Source of the DNA: Chryseobacterium indicum
GTDB lineage: Bacteria > Bacteroidota > Bacteroidia > Flavobacteriales > Weeksellaceae
NCBI RefSeq assembly: GCF_021504595.1
Contig: NZ_JACSGT010000003.1
Coordinates: 496,001-560,000, forward strand
DNA length: 64,000 bases
Reading direction: 5' to 3'
Shown: piece after piece, positions 54,331-63,812 of the stretch
Layout: each line of letters begins with the position of its first letter
Position numbering within the stretch: position 1 is the first letter of the stretch
Position numbers and translations under genes: made by a program
Notes under the pieces: model-generated
Told to the model about the DNA's origin: nothing
Seen by the model: the letters and a program-made list of their open reading frames with translations, nothing else
The model's database searches: none

Positions 54331-55485
54331 ATGATTATTGCTGAAGAAGTACAAAACGAATCCCAGAGGAAGGAATTTTTAGAATTTCCGGCAAGGCTTT
54401 ATCAAAAAGACAAAAACTATATAAGACCCCGAAATATTGATATCGAAGATATTTTTAACCCTCAAAAAAACAGATTTTTTAAAACCGGCGAATGTACAAG
54501 ATTTTTGTTTAAAAATAAAGAAAATAAAACCGTAGGCAAAGTTGCGGTTTTCGTTAATGAAAGCTATCAGCAAAAACAGCCTACCGGCGGAATCGGATTT
54601 TTCGACTGTGTAAACGATCAGGAAACTGCAAATTTTATTTTTGATTATTGCAAAAACTGGCTTCAGGAAAGGGGAATGGAAGCAATGGACGGACCGATTA
54701 ATTTCGGGGAGCGTGACAAATTCTGGGGATTAGTAATTGAAGGTTTTATCGAACCTCTGTACGGAATGAATTATAATTTTCCTTATTACAAAGAGCTTTT
54801 TGAGAACTACGGATTTAAAATTTATTTTGAGCAGCTTTGTTTTTCAAGACCTATTTTTGCCGAAGTTTCAAGACTTTTTACGGTTATGCACGCCAAACAC
54901 AGTAAAAATCCCGATCTTTCTGCAAAACCCATGACAAAAAATAATCTGGAAAAATTTGCCAGAGATTTTACGGAAATTTATAATAAAGCGTGGGCTGCAC
55001 ACGGCGAAGGAAAATGTCTTCAGGAATCTAAAGTTCTGAAAATGTTTAAAACGATGAAACCGATCATCAATGAACATATTTCATGGTTTGTTTACGAAAA
55101 CGAAAAACCGATTGCAATGTGGATGAATCTTCCGGATACGAATCAGTGGTTTAAATATCTGAACGGAAAATTCGGGATTTGGGAAAAGCTGAAGTTTCTC
55201 TGGATCAAACAGTTTAAGAAGAACGAAAAAATGGTTGGTCTCGTTTTCGGTGTTGTTCCTGAATGGCAAAGAAAAGGTCTTGAAGGCTACATGATCTGGG
55301 AAGGAACACAGCATTTGAGAAAACATACGGATTTTAAAATCATAGAAATGCAGTGGATCGGAGATTTTAACCCTAAAATGATTAAGATTGCCGAAAATCT
55401 TGACACCACGATCACCCGAAAATTAGCGACATACCGTTATCTTTTTGACAGGAATAAAGAGTTTGAAAGACATCCTGTTTTATGA
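54331..55485 (+). CDS. GNAT-like protein, uncharacterised
   Basis: 384 residues from the ATG at 54331; an upstream in-frame start at 54286 would add 15 residues over the folE promoter region and is not preferred. It has two acyltransferase-like halves: 'KTVGKVAVFVNESYQ' with 'GIGFFDCVNDQETANFIFDY', then 'RNKEF'-ended C-terminal half with 'VFGVVPEWQRKGLEGYMIW' (acetyl-CoA loop QRKGLEG). No export signal. Homologues in Bacteroidota are generally annotated as hypothetical or N-acetyltransferase. The substrate is unknown. Confidence 0.8.
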   Translation: MIIAEEVQNESQRKEFLEFPARLYQKDKNYIRPRNIDIEDIFNPQKNRFFKTGECTRFLFKNKENKTVGKVAVFVNESYQQKQPTGGIGFFDCVNDQETANFIFDYCKNWLQERGMEAMDGPINFGERDKFWGLVIEGFIEPLYGMNYNFPYYKELFENYGFKIYFEQLCFSRPIFAEVSRLFTVMHAKHSKNPDLSAKPMTKNNLEKFARDFTEIYNKAWAAHGEGKCLQESKVLKMFKTMKPIINEHISWFVYENEKPIAMWMNLPDTNQWFKYLNGKFGIWEKLKFLWIKQFKKNEKMVGLVFGVVPEWQRKGLEGYMIWEGTQHLRKHTDFKIIEMQWIGDFNPKMIKIAENLDTTITRKLATYRYLFDRNKEFERHPVL

Positions 55486-55487
55486 TT

Positions 55488-55526
55488 TATAGGGTTTTCG
55501 GCGGCTTCGCCGCCGAAAACCCTATA
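55488..55526 (+). terminator. Perfect 18-bp stem-loop after the GNAT-like gene
   Basis: Arms of 18 bp (core TTTTCGGCGGC) around loop TTC, 3 bp past the stop, followed by six A. It shares the CGGCGGC core and TTC loop with the hairpin at 40159-40199. Confidence 0.6.
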
Positions 55527-55528
55527 AA

Positions 55529-55552
55529 AAAGTTCTGCAGAAATGCAGAACT
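55529..55552 (-). terminator. Terminator of metF
   Basis: On the minus strand, GTTCTGCA with TGCAGAAC around a 4-nt loop, followed by six T. It lies 25 bp past the metF stop. Confidence 0.8.
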
Positions 55553-55576
55553 CTCAAATATTCATTTTTCACTTTA

Positions 55577-56536
55577 TTAGAATAGCGCTCCGGCTACTTT
55601 TTTAATATTATCACTCTTCCCCATCGAATAAAAATGCAGAACAGGAACTCCGAATTCCAGCAGTTCTCTGCACTGTGCGATTGCCCATTCGATTCCGATT
55701 TGTTTTACGGCTTCGTTGTTTTTGGCATTCTCCACTTCATTAATTAAATCTTCCGGAAGATCAATTTTAAAAATCTGAGGTAAAACCTTTAAATGCTTTT
55801 TCGTAGCAATTGGTTTAATTCCCGGGATAATAGGAACCGTGATTCCCATTTCTCTGGCTTTCTGAACGAATTCAATGAATTTTTTATTGTCGAAAAACAT
55901 TTGGGTCACGATATAATCTGCTCCTGCATCCACTTTTTGTTTCAGCCATTTAAGATCATAATTCATGGATGGCGCTTCCATATGCTTTTCGGGATAACCA
56001 GCAACACCGATGCAGAATTTATTATGCTCATCACAAATTTCATCCTGATTATGGAGATATTTTCCTCTTCCCAGATCATTAATCTGGTGAACCAGTTCCA
56101 TTGCACTTCCGTGACCACCCTGAGTTGGCTCAAAATACTGATGTCCTTTCATCGCATCGCCTCTGAGAGCCATCACGTTATCGATTCCGAGATACATACA
56201 GTCTACGAGAAGATATTCTGTTTCTTCTTTTGTAAAACCTCCGCAAAGCAGATGCGGAACAGTATCTACATTGTATTTATGTTGAATAGAGGCACAAATC
56301 CCCAACGTTCCGGGACGCATTCGGGTAATTCTGCGTTCCATTAATCCGTTTCCTTTGTCGATGTAAATATATTCTTCTCGTGAAGTCGTAACGTCGATGA
56401 ATGGCGGTTTAAATTCCATCAAAGGGTCAATATTTTTATACAGATCTTCGATTCCGATTCCTTTTTGTGGCGGAACAACTTCGAGGGAGAATAACGTTTT
56501 TCCGTTTGCGTTTTTTATATGGTCTGTGATTTTCAT
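55577..56536 (-). CDS. metF: 5,10-methylenetetrahydrofolate reductase
   Basis: 319 residues, close to the bacterial MetF norm. 'LFSLEVVPPQKG' holds the catalytic Glu; 'TTSREEYIYI', 'MALRGDAMKGHQYF' and 'DYIVTQMFFDN' are FAD/folate motifs, and 'GIKPIATKKHL' is near the end. It makes 5-methyl-THF with NADH, the methyl donor for MetH. Its ATG overlaps the stop of the upstream T9SS gene (TAATG), so the two are translationally coupled. It is the last gene of the methionine run. Confidence 0.96.
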   Translation of the reverse strand: MKITDHIKNANGKTLFSLEVVPPQKGIGIEDLYKNIDPLMEFKPPFIDVTTSREEYIYIDKGNGLMERRITRMRPGTLGICASIQHKYNVDTVPHLLCGGFTKEETEYLLVDCMYLGIDNVMALRGDAMKGHQYFEPTQGGHGSAMELVHQINDLGRGKYLHNQDEICDEHNKFCIGVAGYPEKHMEAPSMNYDLKWLKQKVDAGADYIVTQMFFDNKKFIEFVQKAREMGITVPIIPGIKPIATKKHLKVLPQIFKIDLPEDLINEVENAKNNEAVKQIGIEWAIAQCRELLEFGVPVLHFYSMGKSDNIKKVAGALF

Positions 56537-57534
56537 TATCTGACTTTTAGAAATTTTAAAGTTTTTTCTTGTTTTTCTAAAATTTTAAGAAAGTATTCAC
56601 CTTCTTTTAGATTAGAGATATCTATTTCAGATTTCATTTTTATGTTATTCATTATTTTTTTTCCTGAAATATCATAAATATCAATATTATAATCTGAAAT
56701 ACCATCCGGAGATTTAATTTTAAGGATATTATTTTTTATAGGATTTTCAATAATACGAAACTCATTTTCACTCCTTTTGTTATCATTAACCGCTAAAGTC
56801 TGTAAATTTTTCAGGTCATTCCAATTCATACAAATTTTAGGCTGAGATATATAAGCCTTAAATCCATTATAAGTTGCATTATTTTGTGTTAAATAAATTT
56901 TGTTTATTGCCAATGAAGAATTAACATCACTTCCTGAATAGTTTGTATAATGAGGAAGCGGTTCATTTAAGCTTACATCCGGATTAATAAACAATGAAAT
57001 ATTATCATCTGATAAACTTGCGGAATTTTGTGAATATTTAAAAACCAATAAATAGGTTTGATTAAAATTAAGAACCGTAGGAGCCACTTCTGTATCCATT
57101 TTTCCAAATCTTATTTGATATCCGTTTCCAGTTCCGGAAGTCATTATTCTAAATACAAGATTATTTCCTGAATGTAATTGAACAAAATCCAATGATGTAA
57201 CTTGATCTGTTATAATTGCACTTTGTACGTTTAATAAGAAGGCAAAATAGTAGTTTGCTTCTGTAGTAGTTGTGTTATTTGCAAATATTTGTGATGGCGT
57301 ATTTAGATTAGAAACATAATGTAATGCTTTATTTGTACTTCCATAATTCAAATAACTCATTGGAAAGTTTTCCACCTGCATATGATTATTATATGTACTT
57401 AAATACGGTACTTCACTCCATCCATATTGTCCTAACAAACTTTGTCCGGCTTGGTAATTTGAAATATCTGCTGAATAAATAATTTGTGCTCTAACAAGAT
57501 TAGTAAGCATCATTAGAAATAATATTTTTTTCAT
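56536..57534 (-). CDS. T9SS sorting-domain protein inserted between metH and metF
   Basis: 332 residues with a signal peptide ('LFLMMLTNLVRAQ'). The body looks like a jelly-roll or carbohydrate-binding fold ('YYFAFLLNVQSAIITDQ', 'IRFGKMDTEVAPTVL', 'LAINKIYLTQN'). The end is a type A sorting domain ('IENPIKNNILKIKSPDG' ... 'GEYFLKILEKQEKTLKFLKV'). It lies 58 bp after metH and overlaps metF by one base. The codon use is more AT-rich (many TTA, ATA, AAT) than in its neighbours, which hints at recent arrival. There is no obvious link to methionine synthesis. Confidence 0.87.
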   Translation of the reverse strand: MKKILFLMMLTNLVRAQIIYSADISNYQAGQSLLGQYGWSEVPYLSTYNNHMQVENFPMSYLNYGSTNKALHYVSNLNTPSQIFANNTTTTEANYYFAFLLNVQSAIITDQVTSLDFVQLHSGNNLVFRIMTSGTGNGYQIRFGKMDTEVAPTVLNFNQTYLLVFKYSQNSASLSDDNISLFINPDVSLNEPLPHYTNYSGSDVNSSLAINKIYLTQNNATYNGFKAYISQPKICMNWNDLKNLQTLAVNDNKRSENEFRIIENPIKNNILKIKSPDGISDYNIDIYDISGKKIMNNIKMKSEIDISNLKEGEYFLKILEKQEKTLKFLKVR

Positions 57535-57592
57535 CTTTTTTTTATCAATTTATGTATTATCATTTTTTTTCTTTAATTATATGATAGAAAAA

Positions 57593-60253
57593 TTAATCTG
57601 CTAAATTAGGATTCAGCCACTTTCTCGCTTCCTGCAAAGCAATTCCTTTTCTTACCGAATAATCTTTAAGCTGATCTTCCGCAATTTTTCCCAATCCGAA
57701 ATATTTGGCGTGCGGACTTCCGAAATAGTATCCGGAAACCGAAGCAGTTGGGAACATTGCTAAACTTTCCGTCAGATAAACACCGATATTTTCTTCCACT
57801 TTCAGTAGATCCCAGATTGCGTGTTTTTCTAAGTGATCCGGACACGCAGGATAACCCGGAGCGGGACGAATTCCTTTATACTTTTCGGCAATCAATTCTT
57901 CATTGGTTAAATTTTCCTGATTCGCATATCCCCAATATTCCGTTCTCACTTTTTTATGTAGAAATTCTGCATAAGCTTCTGCGAAACGGTCTGCCAAAGC
58001 TTTTACCATGATCGCGTTGTAGTCGTCATTCGCTTTTTCATATTCCTGCGCCAATTCATCCGTTCCGAAACCTGTTGTTACACAGAAGGCTCCCATATAA
58101 TCGGTTTTTCCTGAACTTTCAGGGGCAATAAAATCGCTTAACGCCAGATAATCTTTTCCTTTTGAACGCTGAGCCTGCTGTCTCAGAGTAATGAACTTCG
58201 TTTTCTGATCGTTGTTTTCATCAAAAATTAAAATATCATCCGTTTCGTTGGAATTGGCTTTGAAAATTCCGAAAATAGCTTTTGCCGTTAATAGCTTTTC
58301 ATCCAAAATTCTTTTTAAAATCACCTGTGCATCTTTGAATAGCTCTTTTGCCTGAGCTCCTACAACCTCATCTTCTAAAATTTGCGGATATTTGCCGTGA
58401 AGATCCCAGCTTCTGAAAAACGGCGACCAGTCGATGAAAGGCAATAATTCTCTCAGATCCTGATTTTCAACAACGGTAATTCCTAACTGATTGGGTGTAA
58501 AAATTTCTTCATTTTCCCAGTCGATTTTAAACTTATTCTGTCTGGCTTCTTCAATAGAAACGTAGTCTTTTTCCACTTGTCTGTTCAGGAACTTTTCACG
58601 GAATTCGGAATATTCACTTTTCAGATCATCAACATATTCTTTATTTCGGTCGCCCAATAATGAACTTACCACGTTTACCGCTCTGGAAGCATCATTGACA
58701 TGAACTACGGCGTTTTTATATTTTAAATCGATTTTTACAGCAGTATGCGCTTTTGATGTCGTTGCACCACCGATCAGCAAAGGGAAATTTAAATTCTGTC
58801 TTTCCAGTTCCTGTGCGATGTACACCATTTCATCCAGACTCGGTGTAATTAATCCACTAAGTCCGATCACATCTACTTTTTCTTCAATCGCGGTCTGAAT
58901 AATTTTTTCAGCAGGAACCATTACGCCAAGATCTACAATTTCGTAATTATTACAGCCTAAAACCACGCTTACAATATTTTTACCGATATCATGAACATCT
59001 CCTTTAACGGTTGCCATCAAAATTTTTCCGTTGGCAGGTTTTGTTCCGTCTTTTTCCGCTTCGATGAATGGCTGTAAATACGCCACCGCTTTTTTCATCA
59101 CTCTCGCCGATTTTACCACCTGCGGTAAGAACATTTTTCCGCTTCCGAACAGGTCTCCGACAACGCCCATTCCGGTCATTAAATTAATTTCAATCACATG
59201 AAGGGGTTTTTCTGCCTGTAATCTCGCTTCTTCCACATCTTCCTCGATAAAACGGTCGATTCCTTTTACCAAAGCATGGGTAATTCTTTCCTGCAAAGGA
59301 TGATTTCTCCATTCTAAATCTTCAACCTTTTCTTTCTTAACGGATTTATGCTTTTCAGAATAATCAAGAAGTCTTTCTGTAGCATCTTCTCTTTTATCGA
59401 GAATCACGTCTTCAACGAGTTCCAGAAGTTCTTTATTAATTTCATCATAAACTTCCAGCATCGCAGGATTTACGATTCCCATATTCATTCCTGCCTGAAT
59501 CGCGTGATACAGGAAAACCGAGTGCATCGCTTCTCTCACCGTATCATTTCCACGGAACGAGAACGAAACATTGGAAACTCCTCCACTTACGGATGCATAC
59601 GGAAGATTCTGGCGAACCCATCTTGTTGCTTCAATAAAATCGATGGCATTTCTGCGGTGTTCATCCATTCCCGTTGCCACAGGGAAAATATTTAAGTCGA
59701 AAATAATATCTTCGGCAGGGAAATTTAAACGATTCACTAAAATATCATAGGACCGTTTTGAAATTTCGATTCTGCGTTCGTAAGTATCGGCTTGTCCCAC
59801 CTCATCAAAAGCCATGACAATCACAGCGGCTCCGTATCTTTTGATGGCTTTTGCCTGTTTGATGAATTCTTCTTCACCTCCTTTTAAGCTGATGGAATTG
59901 ACCACACATTTTCCCTGTGCAACCTGCAATCCGGCTTCCAGAATTTCCCATTTTGAAGAGTCGATCATGAGAGGAATTCTTGCGATGTCCGGTTCTGAGG
60001 CAATAAGGTTTAAAAATTTAATCATGGAAGCCTTTCCGTCGATCAGTCCATCGTCAAAATTAACGTCGAGAATCTGCGCACCACCTTCAACCTGATGACG
60101 TGCAATATCGAGCGCTTCCCCGAATTTTTCTTCTTTTATTAATCTTAAAAATTTCTTTGAACCGGCAACATTGGTTCTTTCCCCAACGTTGATAAAGTTG
60201 CTTTCCGGTGTAATAATCAAAGGCTCAAGCCCCGATAATCTTAAATATTTCAT
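57593..60253 (-). CDS. metH: Methionine synthase, folate/cobalamin/activation part
   Basis: 886 residues from the ATG at 60253; the in-frame TTG one codon earlier is not needed. It begins with the pterin-binding domain ('[15 protein letters not shown]', '[10 protein letters not shown]', '[11 protein letters not shown]'), then the B12 module with '[16 protein letters not shown]' (lower axial His) and '[13 protein letters not shown]'. The last ~320 residues are the activation domain ('[14 protein letters not shown]'). The N-terminal homocysteine/zinc module of full MetH (~1200 residues) is missing and is encoded separately at 61434. It follows the desaturase gene by 4 bp. Confidence 0.95.
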   Translation of the reverse strand: MKYLRLSGLEPLIITPESNFINVGERTNVAGSKKFLRLIKEEKFGEALDIARHQVEGGAQILDVNFDDGLIDGKASMIKFLNLIASEPDIARIPLMIDSSKWEILEAGLQVAQGKCVVNSISLKGGEEEFIKQAKAIKRYGAAVIVMAFDEVGQADTYERRIEISKRSYDILVNRLNFPAEDIIFDLNIFPVATGMDEHRRNAIDFIEATRWVRQNLPYASVSGGVSNVSFSFRGNDTVREAMHSVFLYHAIQAGMNMGIVNPAMLEVYDEINKELLELVEDVILDKREDATERLLDYSEKHKSVKKEKVEDLEWRNHPLQERITHALVKGIDRFIEEDVEEARLQAEKPLHVIEINLMTGMGVVGDLFGSGKMFLPQVVKSARVMKKAVAYLQPFIEAEKDGTKPANGKILMATVKGDVHDIGKNIVSVVLGCNNYEIVDLGVMVPAEKIIQTAIEEKVDVIGLSGLITPSLDEMVYIAQELERQNLNFPLLIGGATTSKAHTAVKIDLKYKNAVVHVNDASRAVNVVSSLLGDRNKEYVDDLKSEYSEFREKFLNRQVEKDYVSIEEARQNKFKIDWENEEIFTPNQLGITVVENQDLRELLPFIDWSPFFRSWDLHGKYPQILEDEVVGAQAKELFKDAQVILKRILDEKLLTAKAIFGIFKANSNETDDILIFDENNDQKTKFITLRQQAQRSKGKDYLALSDFIAPESSGKTDYMGAFCVTTGFGTDELAQEYEKANDDYNAIMVKALADRFAEAYAEFLHKKVRTEYWGYANQENLTNEELIAEKYKGIRPAPGYPACPDHLEKHAIWDLLKVEENIGVYLTESLAMFPTASVSGYYFGSPHAKYFGLGKIAEDQLKDYSVRKGIALQEARKWLNPNLAD

Positions 60254-60257
60254 CAAT

Positions 60258-61349
60258 TTATTCTTCTAAAATAAAATATGCATTATTCGCATTTTGCTTC
60301 AGCAAATCGACATGTTTGCCCAAAGCGGTAAAAATCGGAAACCGTTTATAGCCGAGATTATGTTCTCTGGCAAACTGTTCGATTTCTTCTGTAATTTCAT
60401 TATAATAAGCATAACTGTAATTTGGAAAAAGATGGTGGGCAACGTGAAAGTTGAAATTTCCCAGTACATTTCTTACAAACCAGTTATTTTCTTTTAAATC
60501 GTTGGTGACTTCAAACTGATGGTGAAGCCAGCTGAAAGGAAGTCCGTTTTTCTCATCCAGTTTCGGGAAGGCGTTATCGGGAAGCGGATGCAAAGGCAAC
60601 AGGACAAAAAGCGCAAAAATACTCGCTGCAATTACCTGTAAAAACCATGCTTCCAAAGCCAAGCCTAAAGAGACTTTAAAAAACAGAACGGGAACGGCAA
60701 TCTGATAGAAAAAGTAAAACAGTTTATACGTCACCATTTTAATTTTTTCTTTTACCGGAATCGCTCCCTGCGTTTTCAGAATCACTCTTTTGCTATCGAA
60801 AAAATCTCTGAAATCGCGGATAAACATCCAGTTGAACAGATATAAAGGATAGACCAGAAAGAAAAAGCGATGCTGATATTTCTGAATTCCTTTTGCTTTG
60901 ATCCACGGAACGATTAACAGCAATCCGCTCTGCTCAATATCCGTATCCCAACCGTCTACATTCGGATATGCGTGATGGCTTGAGATGTGTCTTTTCTTCC
61001 AGATGTAGGAATTGGCTCCCACAAAATCGAAAATCTGTAAAACCAGACTGTTCAGTCTTTTACTTTTAAAAATATTATTGTGAGCAGCTTCGTGAATTAA
61101 ATTCAGATAAATTAAAACAAGAGAAAGTCCCATTAAAATAAAACTCAAAATGTAAACAGAAGGTTGGTCTGCATTTAAAAGTGCAAAGACATATAAACCA
61201 AAATAGACCAAAGGCAGAATAACCGCTTTGATCTGAATATAAATATCCCTGTTTTCGGGAATGGCTTCTACTCTTTGGTTCACTTTTTTTCTGAGTTCAT
61301 TAAATAATCTGGCATCCTGCGGATCTTTAAAGTAAATAGGTTTTTCCAT
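60258..61349 (-). CDS. Membrane fatty-acid desaturase
   Basis: 363 residues. The three histidine boxes are '[11 protein letters not shown]' (HxxxH), '[12 protein letters not shown]' (HxxHH) and '[14 protein letters not shown]' (HxxHH), with four to five membrane segments between. The di-iron enzyme inserts a double bond in an acyl chain in the inner membrane. The presence of 'HQFEVTNDL' before the last box matches the bacterial acyl-lipid/linoleoyl-type desaturase group. It sits between the two halves of MetH and ends 4 bp before the second half, so it must be co-transcribed with it. Confidence 0.92.
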   Translation of the reverse strand: MEKPIYFKDPQDARLFNELRKKVNQRVEAIPENRDIYIQIKAVILPLVYFGLYVFALLNADQPSVYILSFILMGLSLVLIYLNLIHEAAHNNIFKSKRLNSLVLQIFDFVGANSYIWKKRHISSHHAYPNVDGWDTDIEQSGLLLIVPWIKAKGIQKYQHRFFFLVYPLYLFNWMFIRDFRDFFDSKRVILKTQGAIPVKEKIKMVTYKLFYFFYQIAVPVLFFKVSLGLALEAWFLQVIAASIFALFVLLPLHPLPDNAFPKLDEKNGLPFSWLHHQFEVTNDLKENNWFVRNVLGNFNFHVAHHLFPNYSYAYYNEITEEIEQFAREHNLGYKRFPIFTALGKHVDLLKQNANNAYFILEE

Positions 61350-61433
61350 TATATTTAATTTTGTGTGATAATTAAAGATAATATTAAAAACTGTTCCTTT
61401 TTTTTACTGTTTTAATTAAAAAATTCTATTCAT

Positions 61434-62444
61434 TTAGACCAATTCTCTCAATTTTCTTGGCGGATATTGCGAAACCAGATCTGCAATTGCCTTGATGTGT
61501 TCCGGCGTTGTTCCGCAGCAGCCTCCAATGATGTTGATTAATCCTTTTTCCACATATTCTTTGATCTGACTCGCCATATCTTCCGGTGTCTCATCATACT
61601 TTCCGAAAGCATTGGGTAAACCCGCATTCGGATAAGCTGAAACAGCAAATTCTGAATTGTGGGCTAAAGTCTCCAAATAAGGCGTTAATTGATTTGCTCC
61701 CAAAGCGCAGTTAAAACCTACACTTAAAAGGTTTAAATGGGAAACTGAGATCAGAAACGCTTCCGCAGTCTGTCCGCTCAATGTTCTTCCTGAAGCATCG
61801 GTAATGGTTCCTGAAACCATGATCGGAATTTTGATATTTCTTTCGTCCTGAAGTTCGTCAATGGCGAAAAGTGCCGCTTTTGCATTCAATGTATCGAAAA
61901 TGGTTTCCACCAACAAAATATCAGAGCCTCCGTCTAATAAAGCTTCGCATTGCTGTTTGTAAGCAATTCTCAGTTCATCAAAAGTAATGGCTCTGTATCC
62001 GGGATCGTTTACATCGGGGCTTAAACTTGCCGTTCTATTGGTTGGACCGATGGAACCTGCCACAAATCTTGGTTTTTCAGGATTTTTCGCGGTGTACTCG
62101 TCGCAGGCTTTTCTTGCAATTTTTGCAGATTCGTAATTCAGTTCGTAAACCAGATCTTCCATGTGATAATCTGCCATGGCAATGGTTGTTCCTGAAAATG
62201 TATTGGTCTCGATGATGTCTGCTCCCGCTTCAAGATATTTTTTGTGAACTTCTTCTATTGCTTGAGGCTGCGTTAAAGACAACAAATCATTGTTTCCTTT
62301 TACCGGATGTTCCCAGTTTTTGAAACGTTCGCCACGGTAATCTTCTTCTTCGAATTTATACCGCTGAAGCATGGTTCCCATCGCTCCGTCGAGAATTAAA
62401 ATTCTTTCGGATAATGCTTTGTATAGTTGTTCTGAATTTTTCAT
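61434..62444 (-). CDS. Homocysteine S-methyltransferase (N-terminal MetH module, separate gene)
   Basis: 336 residues. '[19 protein letters not shown]' starts the module as in MetH. The zinc cysteines are in '[12 protein letters not shown]' and '[12 protein letters not shown]'. This is exactly the part lacking from the 886-residue protein at 57593, so the two together make a full cobalamin-dependent methionine synthase from two polypeptides. It lies 84 bp upstream of the desaturase gene. It could alternatively act alone with another methyl donor, but the gene arrangement favours the split enzyme. Confidence 0.92.
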   Translation of the reverse strand: MKNSEQLYKALSERILILDGAMGTMLQRYKFEEEDYRGERFKNWEHPVKGNNDLLSLTQPQAIEEVHKKYLEAGADIIETNTFSGTTIAMADYHMEDLVYELNYESAKIARKACDEYTAKNPEKPRFVAGSIGPTNRTASLSPDVNDPGYRAITFDELRIAYKQQCEALLDGGSDILLVETIFDTLNAKAALFAIDELQDERNIKIPIMVSGTITDASGRTLSGQTAEAFLISVSHLNLLSVGFNCALGANQLTPYLETLAHNSEFAVSAYPNAGLPNAFGKYDETPEDMASQIKEYVEKGLINIIGGCCGTTPEHIKAIADLVSQYPPRKLRELV

Positions 62445-62458
62445 TTATTATATTTTTT

Positions 62459-62503
62459 CCATAGGTTGCACCTACGGTTATTATTGTTGAACCCTTCGGG
62501 TTT
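62459..62503. repeat. Double-hairpin repeat, isolated copy
   Basis: 'CCATAGGTTGCACCTACGG' (hairpin) followed by 'TTGAACCCTTCGGGTT' (hairpin). It matches the array at 63813-64000. Confidence 0.7.
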
Positions 62504-62509
62504 TATAAT

Positions 62510-62632
62510 GCTGAATCTTTCGCAGCCCGACTTGAGCGGAGCTCTTTTTGCCGCAGCGAAGCGGAGGCAAAAAAGCGGGAGCCCTTCGATAGACTCAGGA
62601 TAAACTACAGGCGGATAAAGCTGCCCAAAGCA
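62510..62632. repeat. Composite GC-rich intergenic repeat upstream of the homocysteine methyltransferase gene
   Basis: Includes 'GAGCGGAGCTC', a hairpin TTTTTGCC(n)GGCAAAAA, and 'CCCTTCGATAGACTCAGG', an element I recognise as widely dispersed in Bacteroidota. It separates metZ from the homocysteine methyltransferase gene. The hairpin could terminate the metZ transcript. Confidence 0.5.
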
Positions 62633-62634
62633 AA

Positions 62635-63801
62635 TTAATCCAATGCCTGTCTTAAATCTGCAATGATATCTTCCACATTTTCCAGACCTACCGAGCAACG
62701 AACCAGACCTGCAGTAATTCCGACTTCGTTTCTTTCTTCATCGGATAATTTGGAGTGCGTTGTAGAAGCAGGATGCGTTACTATGGTTCTCGTGTCGCCT
62801 AAATTTGCGGAAAGGGAACACATTTTTATTTTATCTAAAAAGTTTCTTCCGCCTTCAATTCCGCCTTTGATTTCGAAAGCAACGATGTTTCCGCCTAATC
62901 TCATTTGCTTTTTAGCAATTTCGTAGCTTGGATGAGATTTTAAGAACGGATATTTTACCAATTCTACATTTGGATGACTTTCAAGAAACTCAGCCACTTT
63001 TAAAGCGTTTTCACAATGTTTTTCTACACGAATTGCCAATGTTTCGAGACTTTTAGACAAAACCCAAGCGTTGAAAGGAGACATTGCAGGCCCTGTATTT
63101 CTGGCGAAAAGATAGATTTCACGAATTAAATCTTCTCTTCCGACCGCTACTCCGCCTAAGACACGACCTTGCCCGTCAATTAATTTGGTTGCGGAATGAA
63201 CCACAATGTCTGCTCCGTATTTTATCGGCTGTTGCAAATAAGGTGTGGCAAAGCAGTTATCCACAATAAAAATTAAGTTATGCTTCTTTGCAATCTGTCC
63301 GAAAAACTCTAAATCCAACACTTCAATCGCAGGATTGGTAGGTGTTTCCAGATACAGAATTTTTGTATTGGGCTGAATATATTGTTCAACATTTTCGGCG
63401 TCTTCTGCTTTGAAATAGGTTGTTTCGATATTCCATTTCGGGAAATATTTTGTGAACAGCGTGTGCGTAGAACCAAAAACCGACTGACAGCTCACAATAT
63501 GATCTCCGGCATTTAACAAAGTGGCAAATGTGGAGTAAATCGCTGCCATTCCTGTGGCGAAAGCATACCCTGCTTCTGCACCTTCCATTTTAGCAATTTT
63601 ATCGGTAAATTCTGTTACGTTCGGATTGGAAAAACGACTGTATAAATTTTTTTGTTTTTCTTCCGCGAAGCTCGCTCTCATGTCTTCCGCATCCTGAAAA
63701 ATAAAGCTGGATGTGAGATACAAAGGGGTTGAATGCTCATCAAACTGGGTTCTTTCAGTCTGGGTTCTTATGGCAAAGGTTTCAAAATTTTCGTTTTCCA
63801 T
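62635..63801 (-). CDS. metZ: O-succinylhomoserine sulfhydrylase (PLP-dependent)
   Basis: 388 residues of the Cys/Met-metabolism PLP family. 'LYSRFSNPNVTEF', 'GMAAIYSTFATLLNAGDHIV', 'FIVDNCFATPYLQQP' and 'VVHSATKLIDGQGR' (Lys binding PLP) are in order. 'YSRFSNPN' and the missing Glu/Tyr pattern of cystathionine enzymes favour MetZ, which makes homocysteine from activated homoserine and sulfide. O-acetylhomoserine as substrate cannot be excluded. It heads the methionine genes, preceded by an array of small hairpin repeats. Confidence 0.9.
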   Translation of the reverse strand: MENENFETFAIRTQTERTQFDEHSTPLYLTSSFIFQDAEDMRASFAEEKQKNLYSRFSNPNVTEFTDKIAKMEGAEAGYAFATGMAAIYSTFATLLNAGDHIVSCQSVFGSTHTLFTKYFPKWNIETTYFKAEDAENVEQYIQPNTKILYLETPTNPAIEVLDLEFFGQIAKKHNLIFIVDNCFATPYLQQPIKYGADIVVHSATKLIDGQGRVLGGVAVGREDLIREIYLFARNTGPAMSPFNAWVLSKSLETLAIRVEKHCENALKVAEFLESHPNVELVKYPFLKSHPSYEIAKKQMRLGGNIVAFEIKGGIEGGRNFLDKIKMCSLSANLGDTRTIVTHPASTTHSKLSDEERNEVGITAGLVRCSVGLENVEDIIADLRQALD

Positions 63802-63812
63802 TTCTATATTTT

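Noticed and set aside
62441..62698. 85-residue minus-strand frame between metZ and the methyltransferase gene
   Set aside because: It runs through dispersed repeats and overlaps the metZ end. It has no recognisable protein features.
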